Source: an uncultured Eubacteriales bacterium (GTDB taxonomy: Bacteria; Bacillota_I; Bacilli_A; RF39; UBA660). Taken from it: a DNA stretch of 5,326 nt. This document shows positions 1-5,121 of the stretch, piece by piece. The stretch's first letter is position 1; each line of letters begins with the position of its first letter. The stretch is taken from assembly GCA_900313345.1 (NCBI GenBank), contig OMQW01000032.1, positions 1 through 5,326 on the forward strand, read 5' to 3'. The translations under genes and the position numbers were made by a program. A model generated the notes under the pieces. The model saw only the letters and a program-made list of their open reading frames with translations, made no database searches and was not told where the DNA came from.

Positions 1-1
1 A

Positions 2-130
2 ATAGCTTTAACAGCAGATGCAGTAGCAGGTGCTAAAGAAAAATATATGTCTGAAGGATTTATTGATTATATTGCTAAACCATTTAGTAAAGATCAAATT
101 AAAGAAAAATTAGATAATATTTTTAAGTAG
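2..130 (+). CDS. C-terminal end of a receiver (REC) domain, probably of a hybrid histidine kinase; 5' truncated by the window
   Basis: Only the last 42 codons and a TAG stop are present. The reading frame starts IALTADAV and ends with FK. It contains the conserved receiver Thr (ALTAD) and the conserved Lys (AKPF), which mark beta-4 and beta-5 of a CheY-like fold. Aligned by eye without gaps to the end of the full hybrid kinase at 3263-5089, 35 of 42 residues are identical. The missing part is therefore very probably a paralogous 7TM hybrid kinase, although a stand-alone response regulator cannot be excluded. The receiver domain would accept a phosphate on an Asp that lies outside the window. 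A hairpin begins 13 nt after the stop. Confidence 0.85.
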   Translation: MALTADAVAGAKEKYMSEGFIDYIAKPFSKDQIKEKLDNIFK

Positions 131-143
131 AATTTAAAAATTG

Positions 144-178
144 CGATGATTGTAATGTTTTATATAAAACGATCATCG
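144..178 (+). terminator. Terminator-like hairpin after the partial receiver gene
   Basis: CGATGAT (144-150) pairs with ATCATCG (172-178). A G-U pair and two more pairs can extend the stem inward, and the interior contains the 14-bp palindrome GTTTTATATAAAAC (157-170). The position just after the TAG stop suits a transcription terminator. The downstream T tract is weak (AGTTTATT), so termination efficiency is uncertain. Confidence 0.4.
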
Positions 179-295
179 AGTTTATTAAAATATTCAAATT
201 TTAGATACCTTTTTAGATACTGTTTTTTTACAAAGCAAAATTTTTGAGTGATATATTGATAATTAATAGCGATGATTTAAAAAAAATGATAATAA
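179..295. other. AT-rich spacer without an assignable gene
   Basis: I see no ORF with a start and ribosome binding site here. A 10-bp direct repeat TTTTAGATAC occurs at 199-208 and 211-220. The 9-mer GCGATGATT at 269-277 repeats the copy at 143-151. A stop-free stretch at 217-303 (plus frame) reads like protein (…FLSDILIINSDD…). It could be more of the decayed SEC-C gene that follows in another frame, but it is too short and AT-rich to be sure. Confidence 0.3.
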
Positions 296-370
296 ATAAT
301 AAATAGAGACGATTAAACGCCATGTGGTTCAGGACTTAAATTTAAGAATTGTCATGGAAAGAATAAATAA
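296..370 (+). pseudogene. Remnant of the C-terminal SEC-C zinc motif of a SecA-like or other SEC-C protein
   Basis: The frame ending at TAA 368-370 reads NRDD, a stop (TAA 314-316), then TPCGSGLKFKNCHGKNK. This closely matches the SEC-C motif, whose usual form is GRNDPCPCGSGKKYKNCHG; in SecA tails and in small stand-alone proteins it binds zinc through CxC and C(C/H). Here the first Cys of the CxC pair is replaced by Thr, and an in-frame TAA sits just before it. Further stops lie upstream (TAA 293-295), and no start or ribosome binding site opens this frame. The zinc site is therefore incomplete and the gene broken. A strong terminator follows 2 nt after the stop, as expected for the true 3' end of a former gene. 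Whether the parent was secA or a short SEC-C protein cannot be told from 25 codons. Confidence 0.7.
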
Positions 371-372
371 TC

Positions 373-400
373 AAAAGACTATCATTAGATAGTCTTTTTT
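373..400 (+). terminator. Rho-independent terminator
   Basis: A perfect 11-bp stem, AAAAGACTATC (373-383) with GATAGTCTTTT (388-398), encloses an ATTA loop and ends in a run of six T (395-400). It lies directly after the SEC-C remnant and insulates the downstream operon. Confidence 0.88.
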
Positions 401-430
401 ATGATAAAATATAGTAAATGTTAACTAAAG

Positions 431-461
431 TTGACAAATTTCCAATTTAGATTGGTAGAAT
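431..461 (+). promoter_or_regulatory. Probable sigma-A promoter of the HTH/DUF4097 operon
   Basis: TTGACA (431-436) is a perfect -35. TAGAAT (456-461) is a five-of-six -10. The 19-bp spacer is longer than the ideal 17, which would suit a regulated promoter. A TATAAT at 479-484 is an alternative -10 but lacks a -35 at proper distance. Confidence 0.6.
442..455. promoter_or_regulatory. Candidate operator: inverted repeat in the promoter spacer
   Basis: CCAAT (442-446), four bases TTAG, then ATTGG (451-455) form a dyad. It fills the space just upstream of the -10, between the two promoter elements. Xre-family regulators bind short dyads, and the gene downstream encodes one, so autoregulation is a reasonable inference. 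Binding itself is not shown by sequence. Confidence 0.45.
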
Positions 462-508
462 GCAACTAATATATTTCATATAATTAACGCAAAAGAAGGA
501 GAAATTTT

Positions 509-1132
509 ATGGAAAAATTAGGAGAAAGATTATTAAAACTAAGAAAGGAAGCTGGATTATCACAAGAAGAGGTTGCAGATAAATTAGGAGTATCTCGTCA
601 AACTATTTCAAAATGGGAAACTGATCAGTCAGTACCAGATCTTGATAAAATAGTTCCAATCTGCACATTATATAATATAGGTAGTGATGAATTATTAACG
701 GGAAATAAACCAGTTATAAAAACAGAAATAGAAATAAAGGAAGATAATGGTAAAAAAAGAGCCTTAGGAACATCTATAGCAGTACTATTATATATAATGT
801 CATTTGTTACAATGATATTTATAGCGTCAGTATTAAAGTGGAAAGGGGAGATAGCCTTTTCTATAGCAATGATAATTATAGCAATTGCAACAGCAATTAT
901 TATTTATTCAAATCATGCCTATAAAGAAACAAAAAAAGAAAAAAAGCAAAGCGAACTATATAAAATACTAGACAAAATAATTAGTATAGTTACTGTAATA
1001 GCATATTTTATAATTAGTTTTAAAACAGGTGCATGGCATTTAACATGGTTATTATTTATAGTTTATGCTTTAGTAATGCAAATAGTTAGATTAATATTAT
1101 TTTTAACAAAGGGAGAAGAAAATGAAGAATAA
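509..1132 (+). CDS. Xre-family HTH regulator with a C-terminal four-helix membrane domain
   Basis: This 207-residue protein begins with a Cro/C1-type helix-turn-helix (residues about 4-62). The LSQEEVADKLGVSRQTISKW segment is the classic two-helix DNA reader, and the following SVPDLDKIVPICTLY is typical of Xre proteins. A charged linker (about 66-84) leads to four hydrophobic segments: about 86-109, 114-133, 153-171 and 176-200. A Lys-rich loop lies between the second and third. The DNA-binding domain is thus tethered to the cytoplasmic face of the membrane. The start is supported by AGAAGGAG (494-501) 7 nt upstream. The last 11 bases overlap the next gene, so both are likely translated together. 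By inference it senses a membrane or envelope state, directly or through its partner, and may control its own operon through the dyad at 442-455. Its ligand and targets are unknown. Confidence 0.88.
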   Translation: MEKLGERLLKLRKEAGLSQEEVADKLGVSRQTISKWETDQSVPDLDKIVPICTLYNIGSDELLTGNKPVIKTEIEIKEDNGKKRALGTSIAVLLYIMSFVTMIFIASVLKWKGEIAFSIAMIIIAIATAIIIYSNHAYKETKKEKKQSELYKILDKIISIVTVIAYFIISFKTGAWHLTWLLFIVYALVMQIVRLILFLTKGEENEE

Positions 1133-1904
1133 AAGTCTAATAATAATTTTAATTATCTTACTTATAATATTAATATTATTTATATTAAGTATTATGTTTT
1201 ATGGAATATCAAATAATTATAATGGATTTATAAGTAATGGAAATAAAAATTATAAGATAGTCTATAAAAATTCTTTTGAAAATAACATTAATAAAATAAT
1301 AATTTTAACTAGTGCAAGTAATATTAATATAGAAGAATCGAAAGATCTTAAAATACATGTAAAAATATATGGTAAAAGTAAAGATGTAATAGTAAATAAA
1401 AATAACGAATTAAATATTAATTATGAAAGTGAAATAAAAGAAACTTGTAAGTTTTTATGTTTTAATACTAAATCATCAAAAATAGATTTATTACTACCAA
1501 AAGAATATTTTGGAATAGTTAATATAAATAATAAATATGGAGATTTATCAGTGGGAAACTTTAATAATTTAGTTTTAAATTCAAATTTAGATGCAGGTGA
1601 TATTAATATTAAATCTTGTAAAGAAGCAGTTATAAATAGCAAATATGGTGATATAAAAATAAATGAAGTCAATAGCTTAACAGATATAAATGCTTCATAT
1701 GGAGATATTAAAATAAATAATTTAAATATAAATAAAAATTCAAAAATAAAAACAAGTTATGGAGATATTGAAATAAATAATACAAATGATATCTATATTA
1801 AAGCAAAAACATCATTTGGAGATAATAAAGTAGAAAATAATAATAAAAATAGTAATATAACTTTAAATATTAATACAAACTATGGAGATATTGAAGTAAA
1901 TTAA
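1122..1904 (+). CDS. Membrane-anchored DUF4097-type beta-repeat protein
   Basis: This 260-residue protein has an N-terminal hydrophobic segment (residues about 5-27) after MKNK, with no lipobox Cys, so it should be a signal anchor with the rest outside the cell. The body is rich in Asn, Ile and Lys. Residues about 139-259 carry seven (Y/F/A)GD repeats such as YGDIKI, spaced 17-22 residues apart. This is the pattern of DUF4097/putative-adhesin proteins, which are predicted to form a stacked beta fold. Two Cys at 109 and 113 (CKFLC) plus Cys165 are the only ones. The start ATG lies inside the end of the HTH gene, with GGGAG (1111-1115) 6 nt upstream, so translation is coupled. Pairing of a DUF4097 protein with a small regulator recurs in Bacillota envelope-stress loci (for example YvlB of Bacillus). 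A role as sensor or partner of the membrane HTH protein is inference. It has no catalytic motif that I can see. Confidence 0.8.
   Translation: MKNKSLIIILIILLIILILFILSIMFYGISNNYNGFISNGNKNYKIVYKNSFENNINKIIILTSASNINIEESKDLKIHVKIYGKSKDVIVNKNNELNINYESEIKETCKFLCFNTKSSKIDLLLPKEYFGIVNINNKYGDLSVGNFNNLVLNSNLDAGDINIKSCKEAVINSKYGDIKINEVNSLTDINASYGDIKINNLNINKNSKIKTSYGDIEINNTNDIYIKAKTSFGDNKVENNNKNSNITLNINTNYGDIEVN
1536..1898 (+). repeat. Seven-copy YGD protein repeat within the DUF4097 gene
   Basis: Copies begin at residues 139, 158, 175, 193, 213, 232 and 254, with core (Y/A/F)GD followed mostly by an alternating I-x-I/V strand. Steps are 19, 17, 18, 20, 19 and 22 residues, one turn of a beta-helix-like stack each. 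At DNA level several copies share TATGGAGATAT, which suggests growth by internal duplication. Copies 2 (AGD) and 6 (FGDN) are the most divergent. Confidence 0.75.
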
Positions 1905-1936
1905 AAAATAACAGTTAAAACTGTTATTTTCTTTTT
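1903..1936. terminator. Bidirectional terminator between convergent genes
   Basis: The stem AAAATAACAG (1905-1914) / CTGTTATTTT (1921-1930) encloses a TTAAAA loop. On the plus strand it is followed by TTTT-C-TTTTT, and on the minus strand by T6 (opposite A 1903-1908). It follows the DUF4097 stop at once. It also contains the TAA stop (1924-1926) of the minus-strand remnant, so it can end transcripts from both sides. Confidence 0.85.
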
Positions 1937-2102
1937 GAAAGAATTCTATTTATACCATTTATACCATTATTAAAAGTAATTTCATCTTTAATATTATTTG
2001 CATTGTTATGATCAGAATATTCTAAATTTGAATAAATATTCCCTTTTTTAAATCATCTAAATCTCTTGGAGTAACCGCTCTAAATAATAATTTAATTTCA
2101 AT
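1924..2102 (-). pseudogene. Broken small gene of unknown function (lost start codon, one frameshift)
   Basis: On the minus strand, GAGGGAG (2116-2110) stands 7 nt before ATT (2102-2100). From there the frame reads xEIKLLFRAVTPRDLDDLKKG and then, out of phase, ends at TAG (2024-2022) after 26 codons. Adding one A to the A6 run at 2044-2049 restores a continuous frame. It goes on NIYSNLEYSDHNNANN and ends INRILSKRK at TAA (1926-1924), inside the terminator hairpin. The restored product would be 59 residues. Promoter, ribosome binding site, natural stop and terminator are all in place, while the start is ATT instead of ATG and the frame is broken. I do not recognise the family. The opening FRAVTPxDLxDLKKG recalls the start of some ADP-ribosyltransferase-like or toxin proteins, but this is weak. 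A sequencing error in the A run would explain the frameshift but not the start codon. An intact 26-residue peptide starting at ATT is the other possibility. Confidence 0.5.
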
Positions 2103-2129
2103 AATATATCTCCCTCGTTTAATTAGGCT

Positions 2130-2158
2130 ATTATATCATAACTTGCTAAACTTGACAA
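2130..2158 (-). promoter_or_regulatory. Minus-strand promoter of the broken small gene
   Basis: Read on the minus strand, TTGTCA (2158-2153) is a five-of-six -35. TATAAT (2135-2130) is a perfect -10, with a 17-bp spacer. A transcript would start near 2123, just before the GAGGGAG ribosome binding site at 2116-2110. Its -35 shares five bases with the -35 of the plus-strand promoter. Confidence 0.75.
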
Positions 2159-2180
2159 AAGTAGATAAAAGTAGTATAAT
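2152..2180 (+). promoter_or_regulatory. Consensus sigma-A promoter of the acyltransferase gene
   Basis: TTGACA (2152-2157), a 17-bp spacer and TATAAT (2175-2180) match the housekeeping consensus in every position, predicting strong constitutive expression from about 2187. The spacer and its edge hold a tandem AAAAGTAG (2157-2164 and 2167-2174, a 10-bp period), which could be a binding site or chance. Confidence 0.85.
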
Positions 2181-2195
2181 ATGTCCAATAAATAT

Positions 2196-2200
2196 GGGGG
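2196..2200 (+). promoter_or_regulatory. G-rich ribosome binding site that decides the acyltransferase start
   Basis: GGGGG abuts the ATG at 2201 with no spacing, too close for initiation there. It stands 9 nt before the in-frame GTG at 2210, a workable distance. This favours GTG 2210 over ATG 2201. Confidence 0.5.
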
Positions 2201-2209
2201 ATGGTCCAA

Positions 2210-3202
2210 GTGTTAAATGATTTTGAGTATAAAAAATATTTAGAAATAAAAAGAATGTCTATAGAAGAATTAAATAAATATTATCGTGCCTTAAGAAGAT
2301 ATGAATATGAAAATAATATACCTTTAGAGTCTAGCAAAATAAAGAAAAAAATTCATAAATTATCAATGTTAATATTAAAGATAGATAGATTAACAACAGG
2401 AAGAAAACTTGTTATATATGATGATAAAAGAGGAAACTATAAAGATATTAACAAAGGTAAAATATATGCAGCAAGTCATGTAGGAAGATATGATATAGAA
2501 AGTGCTATGGAAGCAATAGATGATCAAGCATATTTCGTAATGGGTGACCCAGAAGAAACATATAGAAACTTCGAAGGCTTTTATTTAAGTAAAATTCAAG
2601 GAAGAATATGTATGGATACTGGATATGATGTATTTAATAAAAGATTAAAACTAGAACAAGGAAAAAATCTATCTAGTAAAGATATTGAACTAATAAATGA
2701 ATATAAACAAGATAGAAATATATGTATGGAGACTTGTACTAAAAGAGTCTTAAATAAAGATAATATTTTAATATATCCAGAAGGTGCTTGGAATATTACA
2801 GATAGATTAACTCAAAGATTATTTAAGGGAACTGCAGTCATGGCAATTAAAGGAAATGGCGTAATAGTACCTATAGGTATAGTTAAAGATGATAAAAAGT
2901 ACACTGTAAATATTGGTAATATATTTGATGTAAAAGGTTCAGAGCTAAGTGATGCAGAAGATATTACAAAAGAATTACAAGAAAAAATTAATTCACTTAA
3001 AGGTGAAATAATATTTAATGAAAGCACTATAAACAAAAGAAGTTCTATGGGAACACCAAAAGAAAATTTAGAAGCATTTAAAAAAGAAATAATGGATGAA
3101 ACAGTGAATGGTTATACAGAAGATGTTATAATTAACTCAAGATATTATGATAAAGATGCACCAGAAAATGTATTTAAAACACTAAAAAGGTTAAATAATT
3201 AG
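2210..3202 (+). CDS. PlsC-like (lysophospholipid) acyltransferase family protein
   Basis: This is a 330-residue protein if GTG 2210 is the start (333 from ATG 2201). It carries the acyltransferase signatures in order. The HX4D catalytic motif is SHVGRYD (His90, Asp95), a middle block around GRICMD is near 131-136, and the glycerol-phosphate-binding PEG block is IYPEGAWN (about 188-195). VPIGI (220-224) is the fourth block. Such enzymes transfer an acyl chain from acyl-ACP, acyl-CoA or acyl-phosphate to a lysophospholipid or similar acceptor, here presumably making phosphatidic acid or remodelling lipids at the membrane. The usual hydrophobic N-terminus of PlsC is absent. Instead a charged helical region of about 60 residues precedes the catalytic domain, and about 100 residues follow it, so this is a longer soluble or peripheral variant. 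It is monocistronic: a consensus promoter lies in front and a terminator over the stop codon. The true acceptor is not known, so I give no gene symbol. Confidence 0.85.
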   Translation: MLNDFEYKKYLEIKRMSIEELNKYYRALRRYEYENNIPLESSKIKKKIHKLSMLILKIDRLTTGRKLVIYDDKRGNYKDINKGKIYAASHVGRYDIESAMEAIDDQAYFVMGDPEETYRNFEGFYLSKIQGRICMDTGYDVFNKRLKLEQGKNLSSKDIELINEYKQDRNICMETCTKRVLNKDNILIYPEGAWNITDRLTQRLFKGTAVMAIKGNGVIVPIGIVKDDKKYTVNIGNIFDVKGSELSDAEDITKELQEKINSLKGEIIFNESTINKRSSMGTPKENLEAFKKEIMDETVNGYTEDVIINSRYYDKDAPENVFKTLKRLNN

Positions 3203-3210
3203 CCTTTTTT
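3184..3210 (+). terminator. Rho-independent terminator overlapping the acyltransferase stop codon
   Basis: AAAAAGGTTAA (3184-3194) pairs with TTAGCCTTTTT (3199-3209), including one G-U pair, around an ATAA loop. T6 at 3205-3210 completes it. The last codons and the TAG stop (3200-3202) lie inside the hairpin. Confidence 0.82.
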
Positions 3211-3212
3211 CT

Positions 3213-3240
3213 TTTACAAATAAAAATATAGTGTTATTAT
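3213..3240 (+). promoter_or_regulatory. Probable promoter of the hybrid kinase gene
   Basis: TTTACA (3213-3218) with a 16-bp spacer to TATTAT (3235-3240) fits a sigma-A promoter. TATAAT (3241-3246) follows at once but is 22 bp from that -35. Either -10 would start RNA at or after the ATG at 3248, which argues that translation begins at 3263. Confidence 0.5.
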
Positions 3241-3249
3241 TATAATAAT

Positions 3250-3254
3250 GGGAG
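3250..3254 (+). promoter_or_regulatory. Ribosome binding site that decides the hybrid kinase start
   Basis: GGGAG lies 8 nt before ATG 3263 and overlaps the last base of the upstream in-frame ATG at 3248, which has no such site of its own. ATG 3263 is therefore the better start. Confidence 0.7.
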
Positions 3255-3262
3255 ATGTTAGT

Positions 3263-5089
3263 ATGAGTGGTATATGGTTTCCAGCTGCGTCATTTATCAT
3301 TGCAGCATTTCTATTAGTTCTTTTTTTCTCAAAAGAAAATGTTCATAATGAGGAAACTAATTTATATTCATATTTAATTATATTAAATATGGTATTTTCT
3401 ACTTTAGGTATAGCAATATATGTATATGCCATGAAAGTAGGTAATTTATATTTTACAGGAGTAATACAATCATTTTACCTAGTTATGATGGTTTTAATGT
3501 TACATTTTATGCTTATCTATACAATGTTATTAAATAAACTTGATAAAAAGCTAGAAAGAAATTTAAAAAAAATATTTACTATTATAACATTAATAATAGT
3601 AGGCTTTATATTTGCACTACCGATGGATACAGTAATAGAAGGAGAATATGTTGATTTAAATGGTCCAGCATATTATGCTGCTATGGTAGAAGTAGTTTTA
3701 TATGTCTTAATAATAGTAGTAATGTCTGTAAGATATACATTTAGAAGTAATTTTAAGATGAAGAAAATGATTCCACATATAGCACTTTTAATAATGTTTG
3801 TATTAGCAATGCTTTTAAGAATATATTATCCTCAAATTATAACAGAGACATTTGTATTCTCATTTTATTTCTTAATAATGTATCATACTATTGAAAATCC
3901 AGATATGAAAATGATAGAACAATTACAAATAGCTAGAGACCAAGCTGAAAAAGCAAACCGAGCAAAAAGTGATTTTTTAAGTTCTATGTCACATGAAATA
4001 AGAACACCTCTTAATGCAATTGTAGGTTTTTCTGAAGATATTAAAGATCATGAAAATGAAGCAAGTGCAGTCATAGTAGAAGATGCTAACTATATTATGG
4101 AAGCATCTAAAACGTTGCTAGAAATAGTAGGTAATATTCTAGATATATCAAAGATAGAAACTAATAAAATGGAGATAATTGAAGAAGTATATAATTTTAA
4201 AGATGAAATTAATACATTAGCAAAAATAGATTCAACTAGAATTGGAGATAAACCTATAGACTTTAAAACATATATAGCACCAGATATTCCATATGAAGTA
4301 ATAGGAGATAAAGGCAAAGTAAAAGAAATAATAAATAATTTATTAACTAATGCAATTAAATATACTGAAAAAGGTGAAATTGATTTAGTATGTAAATGCA
4401 TAAACGAAAATAATATGACTAATATAATGGTATCTGTAAGAGATACAGGTAGAGGTATAAAAAAAGATGATATAGATAAATTGTTTAATAAATTTGAAAG
4501 ACTTGATGTAGAAAGAAATTCAACGATAGAAGGTACTGGTTTAGGACTTGCTATAACAAAACAATTAGTAGAAATGATGGGTGGTAAGATAAATGTTCAA
4601 TCTAGGTTTGGAGAAGGATCTATATTTATAGTTCAAATACCACAAAAGATTAATCAAATGATGAATTCAAATAATGTTTCACCAGTGGTAGTTCCAGAAA
4701 AACCAAATGAAACTGAAGATTTTAGTGGAAAGAAAATATTAATTGTTGATGATAATAAATTAAATATAAAAGTGGCAGAACGTGCTTTAAAAACATTCCC
4801 AGTAATTATCGAATCTTGTATGAATGGTCAAGAATGTATTGATAAGATTAAACAAGGAAATAAGTTTGATTTAATATTAATGGATATAATGATGCCAGTA
4901 ATGAGTGGTGAAACTGCACTTAAGAATTTAAAAGCAATAGAGGGATTTAACACACCTATAATTGCATTAACAGCAGATGCAGTTGCAGGAGCTGAAGAAA
5001 AATATAAAGAAGAAGGATTTACTGATTATTTGTCTAAACCATTTAGTAAGGATCAAATAAAAGAAAAACTAGATAAAATATTTAAATAA
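3263..5089 (+). CDS. 7TM hybrid sensor histidine kinase with C-terminal receiver domain
   Basis: This is a 608-residue protein from ATG 3263. The N-terminal third has seven hydrophobic segments: about 5-22, 35-55, 63-87, 103-120, 135-156, 169-186 and 194-208. They form a membrane sensor of the 7TM histidine-kinase type. A short coiled-coil linker ([18 protein letters not shown]) leads to the dimerisation and phosphoacceptor helix with SHEIRTPLN (His244). The ATPase domain has an N box ([11 protein letters not shown], about 359-368), G1 (DTGRG, 394-398), an F box (FNKFERLD) and G2 (GTGLGL, 424-429). After a linker, the receiver domain (about 490-605) has the acidic pair Asp496-Asp497, phospho-Asp541 (LILMD), Thr570 and Lys592, all intact. 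It should autophosphorylate on His244 and pass phosphate to Asp541. No Hpt domain or output domain is present, so the final partner lies elsewhere. The signal is unknown. A paralogue ends at position 130. The following ORF is only 32 nt downstream with no terminator between. Confidence 0.93.
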   Translation: MSGIWFPAASFIIAAFLLVLFFSKENVHNEETNLYSYLIILNMVFSTLGIAIYVYAMKVGNLYFTGVIQSFYLVMMVLMLHFMLIYTMLLNKLDKKLERNLKKIFTIITLIIVGFIFALPMDTVIEGEYVDLNGPAYYAAMVEVVLYVLIIVVMSVRYTFRSNFKMKKMIPHIALLIMFVLAMLLRIYYPQIITETFVFSFYFLIMYHTIENPDMKMIEQLQIARDQAEKANRAKSDFLSSMSHEIRTPLNAIVGFSEDIKDHENEASAVIVEDANYIMEASKTLLEIVGNILDISKIETNKMEIIEEVYNFKDEINTLAKIDSTRIGDKPIDFKTYIAPDIPYEVIGDKGKVKEIINNLLTNAIKYTEKGEIDLVCKCINENNMTNIMVSVRDTGRGIKKDDIDKLFNKFERLDVERNSTIEGTGLGLAITKQLVEMMGGKINVQSRFGEGSIFIVQIPQKINQMMNSNNVSPVVVPEKPNETEDFSGKKILIVDDNKLNIKVAERALKTFPVIIESCMNGQECIDKIKQGNKFDLILMDIMMPVMSGETALKNLKAIEGFNTPIIALTADAVAGAEEKYKEEGFTDYLSKPFSKDQIKEKLDKIFK

Positions 5090-5106
5090 GAAGTATATTA
5101 AATAAA

Positions 5107-5114
5107 GAAAGGAG
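5107..5114 (+). promoter_or_regulatory. Strong ribosome binding site before the broken terminal ORF
   Basis: GAAAGGAG ends 7 nt before ATG 5122, an ideal match and spacing. Its preservation fixes where translation of the broken gene began and shows that the 5' end has not decayed. Confidence 0.7.
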
Positions 5115-5121
5115 TAAATAT

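Noticed and set aside
199..220. Direct repeat TTTTAGATAC twice, 12 bp apart, as a possible binding site or array
   Set aside because: Only two copies in very AT-rich DNA, not near a promoter that I can identify.
319..358. CCATG…CATGG pairing with an inner palindrome CTTAAATTTAAG, possible riboswitch or small RNA
   Set aside because: The same bases read as an excellent SEC-C protein tail, which explains them better. I could not match any known riboswitch core.
1421..1672. Open frame of 83 codons on the minus strand
   Set aside because: It lies fully inside the DUF4097 gene and mirrors its repeats. It has no ribosome binding site or protein-like features.
2201..2209. ATG 2201 as the acyltransferase start
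   Set aside because: It touches the G-rich ribosome binding site with no spacing; GTG 2210 has a proper distance. The choice remains uncertain.
2812..3036. Open frame of 74 codons on the minus strand
   Set aside because: Antisense to the acyltransferase catalytic region. Its hydrophobic composition is a product of the opposite strand's codons.
3248..3262. ATG 3248 as the hybrid kinase start
   Set aside because: It has no ribosome binding site, lies at the likely transcription start, and overlaps the GGGAG that serves ATG 3263.
4090..4401. Open frame of 103 codons on the minus strand
   Set aside because: Antisense to the kinase core, with no start context and no recognisable family.
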